A DNA stretch of 64,000 bases, from contig NZ_CP117523.1 of the NCBI RefSeq assembly GCF_036812735.1, forward strand, positions 372,001 through 436,000. The letters run 5' to 3'. The notes beneath the pieces are model-generated. The model did not search any database, was not told where the DNA came from, and saw only the letters and a program-made list of their open reading frames with translations. Source of the DNA: Terrisporobacter glycolicus ATCC 14880 = DSM 1288 (lineage in GTDB: Bacteria; Bacillota; Clostridia; Peptostreptococcales; Peptostreptococcaceae). Each line of letters starts with the position of its first letter. Within the stretch, counting starts at the first letter, position 1. The position numbers were made by a program, and so were the translations under genes. Positions 20,902 to 29,000 of the stretch are shown piece after piece.

Positions 20902-21687
20902 ATGAAAATTGTTGTATGTATAAAACAAGTTCCAGATACAACAGAAGTAAAATTAGATAAAAAAACAAATACTCTTATAAGAGATGGAGTTCCAAGTATA
21001 ATAAATCCAGATGATAAGGCTGGTATAGAAACTGCATTAAGATTAAAACAAAGTTTAGACGCAACAGTAACAGTTGTTTGTATGGGACCTCCACAAGCAG
21101 AAGTAGCACTAAGAGAAGCTTTGGCTATGGGATGTGATGATGCAGTATTATTATCAGATAGAAAATTTAGTGGATCTGATACATTTGCAACAGCAACTAT
21201 AATAGCTGCAGGACTTAAGTCTATAGATTATGACTTAATAATAACTGGTCGACAAGCTATAGATGGAGATACAGCTCAGGTTGGACCTCAAATTGCTGAA
21301 CAATTACAAATACCTCAAGTAACATATGCTGAAGAGGTAAAACAAGAAGAAGGAAAATTAATAATAAAAAGACAGTTTGAAGATAGATATCATATGATAA
21401 GAGTTTCAACTCCTTGTTTAATAACTACATTAGCTGAAACTACTAAACCTAGATATATGTCAGTTAGAGGAATAGTAGAAGCTCATGAAAAAGAAATAAA
21501 AGTTTTAGGATTTGAAGAACTTAAAGAAAATTTTAATCCTGATAACATAGGATTAACAGGATCTCCAACTAATGTTTATAAATCTTTTACTAAGCCATCT
21601 AAAGAACCTGGTGTAATAGTTAATAAATCAGCAGATGAAGCTGTTACAGCAATAATGGAAAAATTAGTAGAAAAGCATATTTTATAA
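20902..21687 (+). CDS. etfB: Electron transfer flavoprotein beta subunit
   Basis: This 261-residue EtfB/FixA protein has the start MKIVVCIKQVPDT, the motif GRQAIDGDTAQVGPQIAE and the C-terminal LAETTKPRYMS segment. The DGDTAQVGPQ form is the version found in anaerobic, putatively electron-bifurcating Etfs, while respiratory Etfs carry a different sequence there. With EtfA it should carry two flavins and link NADH to the acyl-CoA dehydrogenase, possibly with ferredoxin reduction. Bifurcation is inferred. It starts 33 bases after the dehydrogenase. Confidence 0.95.
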   Translation: MKIVVCIKQVPDTTEVKLDKKTNTLIRDGVPSIINPDDKAGIETALRLKQSLDATVTVVCMGPPQAEVALREALAMGCDDAVLLSDRKFSGSDTFATATIIAAGLKSIDYDLIITGRQAIDGDTAQVGPQIAEQLQIPQVTYAEEVKQEEGKLIIKRQFEDRYHMIRVSTPCLITTLAETTKPRYMSVRGIVEAHEKEIKVLGFEELKENFNPDNIGLTGSPTNVYKSFTKPSKEPGVIVNKSADEAVTAIMEKLVEKHIL

Positions 21688-21706
21688 ATAATAGGAGGAT
21701 GGTAAT

Positions 21707-22729
21707 ATGAGTAAAAATATTTATGTATTCATAGAACAAAGAGATGGAAAAGTTCAAAAAGTTGGATATGAACTTATTGGAGAATCAACAAGACTTGCTA
21801 AGGATTTAGGTCAAAAAGTAGTGGGAGTTTTATTAGGACATAATATAACTGATAAAGCTGAAATGATAATAAAGCATGGAGCAGATGAGGTAGTGGTAGT
21901 GGATAACCCTATATTAGAAGAATATAGCACGGAGCCATATACAAAAGCTTTATCTAAGGTTATCAATGATTTAGAACCGGAAATAGTATTGTTTGGAGCT
22001 ACTTCAATAGGAAGAGATCTTGCACCAAGAATTGCAGGTAGAGTTCATACAGGTTTAACAGCAGATTGTACATCTTTATCTATAGATGAAGAATCGAAGT
22101 TATTATTAATGACTCGACCAGCTTTTGGAGGGAACATAATGGCTACTATAGTTTGTAAAAAACATAGACCACAGATGGCTACAATAAGACCAGGTGTTAT
22201 GTCTACGCTTGATATAGATATGGATAAAGAGGGAGAAATAAAATTATTTAATGTTGAATTTACAGATGAAGATAAAAATGTAGAAATACTTGAAGTTGTA
22301 AAAGAAAATAAAAAAACTACTGATATAACAGCATCAAAAGTTTTAGTTTCTGGAGGTCGTGGAATAGGTGGACCAGAAGGATTCAATATACTTAGAGAAG
22401 TTGCTAGTGAGTTAGGTGGGGAAATATCTTCTTCTAGAGCATGTGTTGATGCTGGCTGGATAGAGTCTAGTAGACAAGTTGGTCAAACTGGTAAAACTGT
22501 AAGACCAAACTTATATCTAGCTTGTGGTATATCGGGAGCAATACAACACGTTGCAGGTATGGAAGAATCTGATTGTATAATATCTATAAATAAAAATGAT
22601 ACGTCTGCAATATTTAATGCATCAGACTTGGGAGTTGTAGGGGATTTAAAAGTTATACTACCTAAATTACTAAATTCAATCAAAGAGTACAAAAATAAAG
22701 ATAAAGAAACTGTAGATAGTTTGGTATAA
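21707..22729 (+). CDS. etfA: Electron transfer flavoprotein alpha subunit
   Basis: This 340-residue EtfA/FixB protein has the FAD-binding C-terminal half with SGGRGIGGPEGF, SSRACVDAGW and the signature LYLACGISGAIQHVAGM near residues 265-285. It has no N-terminal ferredoxin domain, so any ferredoxin would bind as a separate protein. It begins 19 bases after etfB behind ATAGGAGG. The 245-base gap downstream could hold a new promoter for the ammonia-lyase gene, but I see no clear one. Confidence 0.95.
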   Translation: MSKNIYVFIEQRDGKVQKVGYELIGESTRLAKDLGQKVVGVLLGHNITDKAEMIIKHGADEVVVVDNPILEEYSTEPYTKALSKVINDLEPEIVLFGATSIGRDLAPRIAGRVHTGLTADCTSLSIDEESKLLLMTRPAFGGNIMATIVCKKHRPQMATIRPGVMSTLDIDMDKEGEIKLFNVEFTDEDKNVEILEVVKENKKTTDITASKVLVSGGRGIGGPEGFNILREVASELGGEISSSRACVDAGWIESSRQVGQTGKTVRPNLYLACGISGAIQHVAGMEESDCIISINKNDTSAIFNASDLGVVGDLKVILPKLLNSIKEYKNKDKETVDSLV

Positions 22730-22974
22730 CATGGGATAAGCTTATTTGTGTTTGTTTATAAACAAAATTTGAATTAGTTCTAAAAATGAAAATATCTAAA
22801 ATATATGGTTAGAAATTAAGATATCTTCAAATAAGTTCATATTAGAATTTATATAATTAAGGATTATTAAATTAGTTTATCAGAGTAAATAAGTTAAAAA
22901 GTACATATTTCTCTTAAAAAAACTAAGTAATAATAAATAAATAATAAATATAAAAAATTAAGGGGGACTTAAAA

Positions 22975-23379
22975 ATGGAAAAAATAACATCAACAATAAG
23001 ATTAAGAATGGCAGCACATGACGCACATTATGGAGGAAACTTAGTAGATGGTGCTAGAATGGTTCAATTATTTGGAGATATAGCAACAGAAATAATGATA
23101 AAATGTGACGGAGATGAAGGTTTATTTAGAGCATACGATAATGTAGAATTTTTAGCACCAGTATATGCAGGAGATTTCATAGAAGCTTATGGTGAGTTAG
23201 AAAAATGCGGTAATACTTCAAGAATAATGAAAATGGAAGCTAGAAAAGTAATAGCTCCTAGAAGTGATATAAGTGATTCAGCGGCAGACTTCTTAGAAGA
23301 GAGCGTAGTAGTGGCTAGAGCTCATGCAACTTGCGTAGTAAAAAAAGAATGTCAAAGAAGAACTGTAGAAAACGCATAA
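22975..23379 (+). CDS. Beta-aminoacyl-CoA ammonia-lyase-like hotdog protein
   Basis: This 134-residue protein resembles 3-aminobutyryl-CoA ammonia-lyase (Kal) of lysine fermentation and beta-alanyl-CoA ammonia-lyase of Clostridium propionicum. These are small hotdog-fold enzymes that remove ammonia from a beta-aminoacyl-CoA to give an enoyl-CoA. Supporting motifs are [20 protein letters not shown] and [19 protein letters not shown]. The rest of the lysine pathway (aminomutases, KDD, KCE) is absent from the window, so the substrate is open: beta-alanine, 3-aminobutyrate or 3-aminoisobutyrate. Thioesterases share the fold, but the strong N-terminal match favours the lyase. Confidence 0.78.
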   Translation: MEKITSTIRLRMAAHDAHYGGNLVDGARMVQLFGDIATEIMIKCDGDEGLFRAYDNVEFLAPVYAGDFIEAYGELEKCGNTSRIMKMEARKVIAPRSDISDSAADFLEESVVVARAHATCVVKKECQRRTVENA

Positions 23380-23416
23380 TTAATTTATAGTCAACCCAAC
23401 AAGTATAAATTGTATT

Positions 23417-23467
23417 ATAAGCTCATATTGATAAAGTTGGACTTAATCAATATGAGCTTATTTTTTA
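23417..23467 (+). terminator. Intrinsic terminator after the ammonia-lyase-like gene
   Basis: A 16-base arm (23417-23432) pairs with 23446-23461 and is followed by Ts. The CoA transferase downstream must therefore have its own promoter or depend on read-through. Confidence 0.88.
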
Positions 23468-23558
23468 GCTTCTTTTAATAATAATTAAGAATAATAAGTA
23501 ATAAGTATATAATTTTTTAATTAAAAACAAGAAATAATTAAAATGGGGGTATTTAAGT

Positions 23559-24740
23559 ATGAAAAAAGCATTAGAAGGTTTAAAAGTAGTTGATCTTACA
23601 TCTGCTTTAAATGGACCGTTTTGTACAATGATATTAGCAGATTATGGGGCAAATGTTATAAAAATAGAGCCAGTTAACGGAGATCAATGTCGTGAGTGGG
23701 GACCGATAGATAAAAATAGTGGTGAAAGTGGTTTCTTCTGTTATGTTAATCGCAATAAAAAAGGTACTACTCTTAATCTTAAATCTGGAAAAGGTAAAGC
23801 TATGTTCTATGAACTAGTTAAGGATGCAGATATATTAGTTGAAAATTATAAGGGTGGGGTTACAAAGAGGCTAGGAATTGATTATGAATCTGTTAAAAGA
23901 GTTAACCCATCTATAATATATGCTTCCGGTTCCGGGTTTGGTCAATATGGACCAATGTCACATCGTGCTTGCTATGATATAGTGGCACAAGCTATGGGTG
24001 GTATGATAAATATTACAGGATTTAAAGAAACAAATCCTGTAAAGGTTGGACCTTCTATTGCAGATCACGTTGCTGGAATTTATTTAACTGTAGGTTTACT
24101 TATGGCACTATATAATCGTGAAAAAACAGGTCAAGGACAACTTATTGATGTATCAATGATAGATACAATATTTAGCTTACTTGAAAATGCACTTGTAAAT
24201 TATACAGTTGGTGGATTTATACCAGAGCGTAATGGGAATATAGACCCTTCGATAGCACCATTTGATGTGTATGAATGTAAAGATGGTTTTGCTGCAATTG
24301 GGGTAGGTAACGATAGATTATTTGAAAAATTCTGTAATGCTATAGGTCATACAGAACTTTTAAAAGATTCTCGATATAAAACAAATGACCTACGTTGCAA
24401 AAACTACATACCAGATTTACAAAATATAATTCGTGAGTGGTCTAAAGATTATACAAAAAAAGAACTAGAAGATATGATGGAAAGTGCAGGAATACCATGT
24501 GGGCCAGTACTAAATATTAAAGAAGCAATTGAACATCCTCATATACAAGCTCGTGAGATGATGGTGAATTGTGAACATCCAACAGCAGGAAATCAGTACT
24601 TTCAAGGATGTGTTATGAAGCTTTCTGAAACACCAGGTACTATAGATACTCCAGCCCCATTATTAGGTCAACATAATGCAGAAGTTTTTGGACTTTCAGA
24701 AGAAGAGTTAAAACAATTAAAACAAGAAGGTGTAATTTAA
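23559..24740 (+). CDS. Family III CoA transferase (CaiB/BaiF type)
   Basis: This 393-residue CoA transferase of the formyl-CoA/CaiB family should move CoA between carboxylic acids. The N-terminal LKVVDLTSALNGPFCTMILADYG-type segment (shown in part) is typical. The catalytic aspartate lies in SIADHVAG at residue 169, the same position as in formyl-CoA transferase. In context it could activate the beta-amino acid by taking CoA from the acyl-CoA product, closing the cycle. It is separated from the lyase gene by a terminator but runs in the same direction. Bile-acid and carnitine CoA transferases are relatives, so the substrate is not fixed by sequence. Confidence 0.9.
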   Translation: MKKALEGLKVVDLTSALNGPFCTMILADYGANVIKIEPVNGDQCREWGPIDKNSGESGFFCYVNRNKKGTTLNLKSGKGKAMFYELVKDADILVENYKGGVTKRLGIDYESVKRVNPSIIYASGSGFGQYGPMSHRACYDIVAQAMGGMINITGFKETNPVKVGPSIADHVAGIYLTVGLLMALYNREKTGQGQLIDVSMIDTIFSLLENALVNYTVGGFIPERNGNIDPSIAPFDVYECKDGFAAIGVGNDRLFEKFCNAIGHTELLKDSRYKTNDLRCKNYIPDLQNIIREWSKDYTKKELEDMMESAGIPCGPVLNIKEAIEHPHIQAREMMVNCEHPTAGNQYFQGCVMKLSETPGTIDTPAPLLGQHNAEVFGLSEEELKQLKQEGVI

Positions 24741-24769
24741 TCCATGTACATTAGATAGTTATAAATACA

Positions 24770-24822
24770 AAAAATAACAGGTTATTATTCTGGATTTGCA
24801 AATATAATACCTGTTATTTTTT
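24770..24822. terminator. Bidirectional terminator between convergent genes
   Basis: The 13-base arms 24770-24782 and 24809-24821 pair perfectly, with A-runs on the left and Ts on the right. The right arm overlaps the last codons of the converging HAD gene. Confidence 0.85.
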
Positions 24823-25539
24823 ATGTAAAACTTTATTAATAATATCTAAGATATCAGTGGTTGAATAAGCAGTAAAGTCTGGTTTAACAAACCAATCATT
24901 AGGAGTGTTCCCACTGTAGTTTGCTGCAATACAGATTACTTTAGTATTATATCCTTGTGATTTATAGGATTCTTCTGCATTTTTGCCGAAAATAGTATCT
25001 TCTTGATGATCACCAATATATACTAAAGTACTGTTATCTAATGAAATATCTAGCTTTTCAACACATTTTAAAAATGCCTTTGGATTTGGTTTTTGCTCAG
25101 TGTATGAGATATCTTCGTATCCTATAATACTATGAAAACATTTTTCAACATTATAATGTTTTAAGGTGTTATAAATATTTTTAGAACAATTTTGCGAGCA
25201 GATACCATGTTTAATATTAGATAAATTATTTACAACATAATCCATTTTATCAAACATATCAGGTAGTGTAGCATCCTTTAACTGATAAGGGCTCCACAAC
25301 TTACCAGCCTCATCTATTTGCTCATCTGTTAATCCATAAGCAAACTTATATAACTCCCTCCAATTTTTATATTTATAATTTGCCTCTTCATAATTTTCAA
25401 CAGAGGTTAGAGCTTTTGGAAGATTATTATCCAAATCAGGAATGAAGTTTTTTAAAACCTCTTTGGTTACTTCTATATTCTTTTTTACAGAATTCACTAG
25501 AGTACCATCGTAATCCCATAGTATAGCTGAAATTTTCAT
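24814..25539 (-). CDS. HAD-superfamily hydrolase (phosphoglycolate-phosphatase-like)
   Basis: This 241-residue haloacid-dehalogenase-type phosphatase has motif I at the N terminus (WDYDGTLVNS), a four-helix cap region and the late Asp motif (LVYIGDHQEDTIFGKNA). The substrate is likely a small phosphorylated metabolite or a nucleotide, but it cannot be named from sequence. AATAGGAG precedes the start on the minus strand. It is monocistronic and points toward the CoA transferase. Confidence 0.88.
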   Translation of the reverse strand: MKISAILWDYDGTLVNSVKKNIEVTKEVLKNFIPDLDNNLPKALTSVENYEEANYKYKNWRELYKFAYGLTDEQIDEAGKLWSPYQLKDATLPDMFDKMDYVVNNLSNIKHGICSQNCSKNIYNTLKHYNVEKCFHSIIGYEDISYTEQKPNPKAFLKCVEKLDISLDNSTLVYIGDHQEDTIFGKNAEESYKSQGYNTKVICIAANYSGNTPNDWFVKPDFTAYSTTDILDIINKVLHKK

Positions 25540-25749
25540 AATTAATACTCCTATTATATTTATATTTTATTAATTAAAATTAATATGAATTTACTTATAA
25601 CTAAAATAATTGTAAATCAAGTAAAGAATAAGTGCACCATAATTTTTATTAATATATAAATAATTTGTAAATGAAAATTTGTAGATTACAGCAAACTATT
25701 TAGGGAATAAAAATAATAAAGATAGATTCACATGGAAAGGAGAATTATT

Positions 25750-26673
25750 ATGAAAAAGTTAGCAACATTTGCGGGAGGATGTTTTTGGTGTATGGTAAAA
25801 CCTTTTGATGAATATGAAGGTGTAGAATCTGTAATTTCAGGCTATACTGGTGGATATACAGAAAATCCTACTTATGAAGATGTATGCACTGATTTAACAG
25901 GACATATTGAAGCTATACAAATTACATTTGATGATGAAATAATAAGTTATAAAGAACTATTGGATATATATTGGAGTGTTATAGACCCTACTCAAGTAGG
26001 AGGACAATTTGCTGATAGGGGACATCATTACAAGACAGTAATTTTTTATCATGATAAAAATCAAAGAGAAGAAGCAGAAAAATCTAAAGAAGAATTAGGA
26101 CAAAGTGGATTATACGATAAGCCAATAGTAACAGAAATTAGAAAAGCAGAAACTTTTTATGAAGCAGAGGATTATCATCAATATTATTACAAGAAAAACC
26201 CAGAGCATTATAATAGATACTACCAAGGCTCAGGAAGATCAAAACATATTAAAAAAATGTGGGCGAAGAAAAATCTTACACCACTTCAATATGAAGTAAC
26301 TCAAAATTCTGCCACAGAACCACCTTTTGACAATGAATATTATGATAATTTTGAAGAAGGAATTTATGTGGATATAATAAGCGGAGAACCTTTATTTGCA
26401 TCAAAGGATAAGTTTGAATCAGGTTGTGGATGGCCAAGTTTCGCAAAACCACTGAGAAAAGGAATACTAAGTTTTTATGAAGATTATTCTCACAATATGG
26501 AAAGAGTAGAAGTTAAGGGTAATAAAAGTGAATCTCATATGGGACACGTATTTGAAGATGGCCCAGAAGAAATGGGAGGACTTAGATTTTGCATTAATTC
26601 TGCATCTTTAAGATTTATCCCGAAAGAAAAAATGAAAGAAGAAGGATACGAAGAATATTTAAGATATTTATAG
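25750..26673 (+). CDS. msrAB: Peptide methionine sulfoxide reductase MsrA-MsrB fusion
   Basis: This bifunctional repair enzyme reduces both stereoisomers of methionine sulfoxide in proteins. The 307-residue product has an N-terminal MsrA domain with the catalytic GGCFWC (residues 9-14) and a C-terminal MsrB domain with [22 protein letters not shown] and the catalytic cysteine in RFCINSASL. Only one of the usual MsrB zinc cysteine pairs is obvious, so it may be the zinc-free type. ATG 25750 follows GGAAAGGAG. A start at 25732 would overlap that site. There is no signal peptide, so it acts in the cytoplasm. Confidence 0.96.
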   Translation: MKKLATFAGGCFWCMVKPFDEYEGVESVISGYTGGYTENPTYEDVCTDLTGHIEAIQITFDDEIISYKELLDIYWSVIDPTQVGGQFADRGHHYKTVIFYHDKNQREEAEKSKEELGQSGLYDKPIVTEIRKAETFYEAEDYHQYYYKKNPEHYNRYYQGSGRSKHIKKMWAKKNLTPLQYEVTQNSATEPPFDNEYYDNFEEGIYVDIISGEPLFASKDKFESGCGWPSFAKPLRKGILSFYEDYSHNMERVEVKGNKSESHMGHVFEDGPEEMGGLRFCINSASLRFIPKEKMKEEGYEEYLRYL

Positions 26674-26703
26674 ATAAAACTATCATAGTAGGAGGTTTGT
26701 ACT

Positions 26704-27381
26704 ATGATGAGCAGAAAACAAATAAAAGAAATTTCTAGATTAAAATTAAATCGAAATGGTAATTGGGCAATTCCGGTAATACTTACAGGAAGTATCATAT
26801 TATTATCTGGATTTGCACAAAATAATATGATAATAGAAAATAGCTTTCTTTTATCATTAACATCAGGATTAGTGATAAGTTTATTAAATATATTTCTAGC
26901 AAAATGCTGTTTACAGATTGCTAGAAGTGAGGAAAATGACAGTATAGGATGGGCAAATATTTTAGTTACAACGTCAACATTTGCAAAATGTATTTTATAT
27001 TCCATATTAATCTCTGTAATAGGAATGGCCATTACTTATTTATTAATATTAGTAGGAGGGCTATTTATAGATACTATTTCTATTGTTGGTATAATAATTT
27101 GTATTTTGTCGATGATTTTAGGAGTGATAATATCAATATATTCTGCATTTTCAATTTTTATAATACTGGATAAAGGATCAAATGTATTTGAAGCATGGTT
27201 ACTTAGCTACAATCTCATAAAAGGACATTTTTGGGATATTATAATTATTGGTCTTAGTTTCATATTGTGGTATATATTTGCTATTTTAACTTTTGGGATA
27301 GGTATGTTTTGGATTACACCTTATGTAATGATAACTTATATTAATTATTATCTATATTTAAGTAATGAAAAATATAATTAG
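26704..27381 (+). CDS. Integral membrane protein, DUF975-like
   Basis: This 225-residue protein has a basic N-terminal segment (KQIKEISRLKLNRNGNWAIPVIL) shown only in part here: it reads RKQIKEISRLKL, then a NW motif. Five or so hydrophobic segments follow. The arrangement resembles DUF975 proteins of Firmicutes, whose role is unknown. It starts 30 bases after msrAB behind AGGAGG, so it may be cotranscribed with it. The function is not assigned. Confidence 0.65.
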   Translation: MMSRKQIKEISRLKLNRNGNWAIPVILTGSIILLSGFAQNNMIIENSFLLSLTSGLVISLLNIFLAKCCLQIARSEENDSIGWANILVTTSTFAKCILYSILISVIGMAITYLLILVGGLFIDTISIVGIIICILSMILGVIISIYSAFSIFIILDKGSNVFEAWLLSYNLIKGHFWDIIIIGLSFILWYIFAILTFGIGMFWITPYVMITYINYYLYLSNEKYN

Positions 27382-27488
27382 AAGTCAAGTATATATATAA
27401 AAGATAGGCCTATTCGTTGTAAAATACACCGTATTATGATAAACTAAAGGTTGAATATTTATTAATATCATAAATAGGAGGTTACATT

Positions 27489-27722
27489 ATGATAAATAAT
27501 GTATTAATGGGGATACAACTTGTTTTAGCCGTATTCTTAATGTTAGTTATCATGCCGCAAGAGGGCAAAGATAACTTTAAATCAGATTTTAGCGGTTCAG
27601 AAGAAGGCTCACAAGCTTACTTCAAACCAAAAGGAAAGCAAGCATTTCTTTTAAAATCAACTAAGATAGTATCAATACTATTTTTTATAAACGCAATAGC
27701 ATTACTAGTAGTAAACAAATAA
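27489..27722 (+). CDS. secG: Preprotein translocase subunit SecG
   Basis: SecG is the small accessory subunit of the SecYEG export channel. The 77-residue protein has two membrane segments (about residues 3-20 and 55-74) and a short polar loop with a GSEEGSQAYF stretch, which is common in clostridial SecG. AGGAGGTT precedes the start. In related species secG lies just before rnr and smpB, and here the same order begins. Confidence 0.9.
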   Translation: MINNVLMGIQLVLAVFLMLVIMPQEGKDNFKSDFSGSEEGSQAYFKPKGKQAFLLKSTKIVSILFFINAIALLVVNK

Positions 27723-27790
27723 TATTAAATAAATGGCCAAATTTAATATTCAAAAAGTTAAAGATTAAATTTAATTTTTAAATGAAGAAG

Positions 27791-27820
27791 ATGATTATGC
27801 GAAAGCATAGTCATTTTTTG
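27791..27820 (+). terminator. Intrinsic terminator after secG
   Basis: A 10-bp stem (27791-27800 with 27805-27814) closed by a GAAA tetraloop is followed by Ts. Confidence 0.88.
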
Positions 27821-27868
27821 TTATAATATTGATATAATACTAAATTTATAATAAAAAGGGAGAATGTT

Positions 27869-28240
27869 ATGGCTGAAATAGATAGTATTTTAGAATGGGT
27901 TTTTATTTCAAAGTGTAAAATACCAGAAGATATAGTAGATGTACTAGCACCAGGGGAAGTAGCAGTTACAGCCTACAGAACTTTAAGAGACAGTGCAACA
28001 TTCACAGACAAAAGAATAATAATAAGAGATGTTCAAGGGCTAACAGGTAAAAAAGTTGAGATTTACTCTATACCATATTCATCAATAAACATGTGGTCAA
28101 CAGAGACAGCAGGAATGTTGTTTGATTTGAGTGCGGAAGTAGAACTTTGGACTAGAGCGGGTCATATAAAAATAACACTACAAAAAGGTGTAGATGTGAG
28201 AGAGTTTGATAGACTTATTGCTCACTGTGTTTTAAGATAG
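27869..28240 (+). CDS. Bacterial PH-domain protein (bPH_1 / former DUF1696)
   Basis: This 123-residue soluble protein consists of one bacterial pleckstrin-homology-like domain. Diagnostic stretches are RDSATFTDKRIIIRD, the IPYSSINMW strand and the ending GVDVREFDRLIAHCVL. Such proteins are common in Firmicutes, but their role is not well defined. It is monocistronic, with AAAAGGGAG upstream and a terminator on each side. Confidence 0.8.
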   Translation: MAEIDSILEWVFISKCKIPEDIVDVLAPGEVAVTAYRTLRDSATFTDKRIIIRDVQGLTGKKVEIYSIPYSSINMWSTETAGMLFDLSAEVELWTRAGHIKITLQKGVDVREFDRLIAHCVLR

Positions 28241-28249
28241 ACAAATTTT

Positions 28250-28284
28250 AAGCTGATAAATTATTTTAATTTATCAGCTTTTTT
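28250..28284. terminator. Bidirectional terminator
   Basis: A perfect 14-bp stem (28250-28263 with 28267-28280) is followed by Ts. It separates the PH-domain gene from the decayed transporter on the other strand. Confidence 0.85.
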
Positions 28285-28306
28285 AGTAAGTAAAAACATA
28301 TATTTA

Positions 28307-28779
28307 TTATTGAACTAAATCAAAGCCAGCTCTTAGTAATGTTAAAGACAAAGGTGTTGCCATTTTTGAAATATCTTTAATAGTGTTTACAATAAATATG
28401 GGAAGCTTAATATTAAGAATCAACAAAAGCAAACCTAAAAAATCACCTATAATAAGAGGATTTGTAAATATACCCTGAATCATAACACCTCTTTTGCTGT
28501 TATCTTTTTCAATTATGGGTATAAATAAAAATAAAACTCCAAATAAAACTATAATAGGCATGGTAGCAAAGATCATTAATTTAGGATCAAAACACTGCCT
28601 AAATCTGTTGTATAAATATTGTAAAATAATAAAGTTGGTAAAAAGACTTTAAATGTAGAATTGTTCATAATCTTTACTGAATTTTTATTAAGTATTTTTA
28701 TGTATTTAAGAAAATAGCCAAGAGCCATTACTAAACACAATGGTGCTACCACATTAAAGGATAAAATTAGATTTTCCAC
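28307..28779 (-). pseudogene. Decayed AEC-family (auxin efflux carrier / malate permease-like) transporter
   Basis: The N-terminal part matches the first helices of an AEC transporter (FNVVAPLCLVMALGYFLK; PTLLFYNIY). It goes out of frame at the A-run 28589-28592. Restoring one base gives SVFDPKLMIFATMP and continues into the second half. That half jumps from KRGVMIQGIF directly to NPLIIGDFLGLLLLI, skipping roughly 70 residues present in intact members, and stops soon after ATPLSLTLLRAGFDL. Intact proteins have about 300 residues. The likely start is GTG 28779 behind AGGGAG. A frameshift plus an internal deletion and a short end mark it as a dead gene. Confidence 0.82.
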
Positions 28780-29000
28780 ATATGTCACTCCCTTTTTCTG
28801 GAATAATAAAAGTATAGAGAAAGAGTAATAAAAAAGCAAATATTACAAAAATTAGACAAACTAGGAAATATTAGATAAAATGAGTAGACGGCAACTTTTT
28901 ACATAGTTATTTTAATTAAAAAAACATAACAAGTTTAATATGGAATTAATAATAGAAATATAATAAAAATGGATATAATAAATATAATAGGAGGGATTAT

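Noticed and set aside
19723-24740. Carnitine/crotonobetaine (cai-fix) operon
   Set aside because: CaiA-, CaiB- and Fix-like genes are present, but no CaiD dehydratase, CaiT transporter or CaiE was seen. The small lyase matches ammonia lyases instead.
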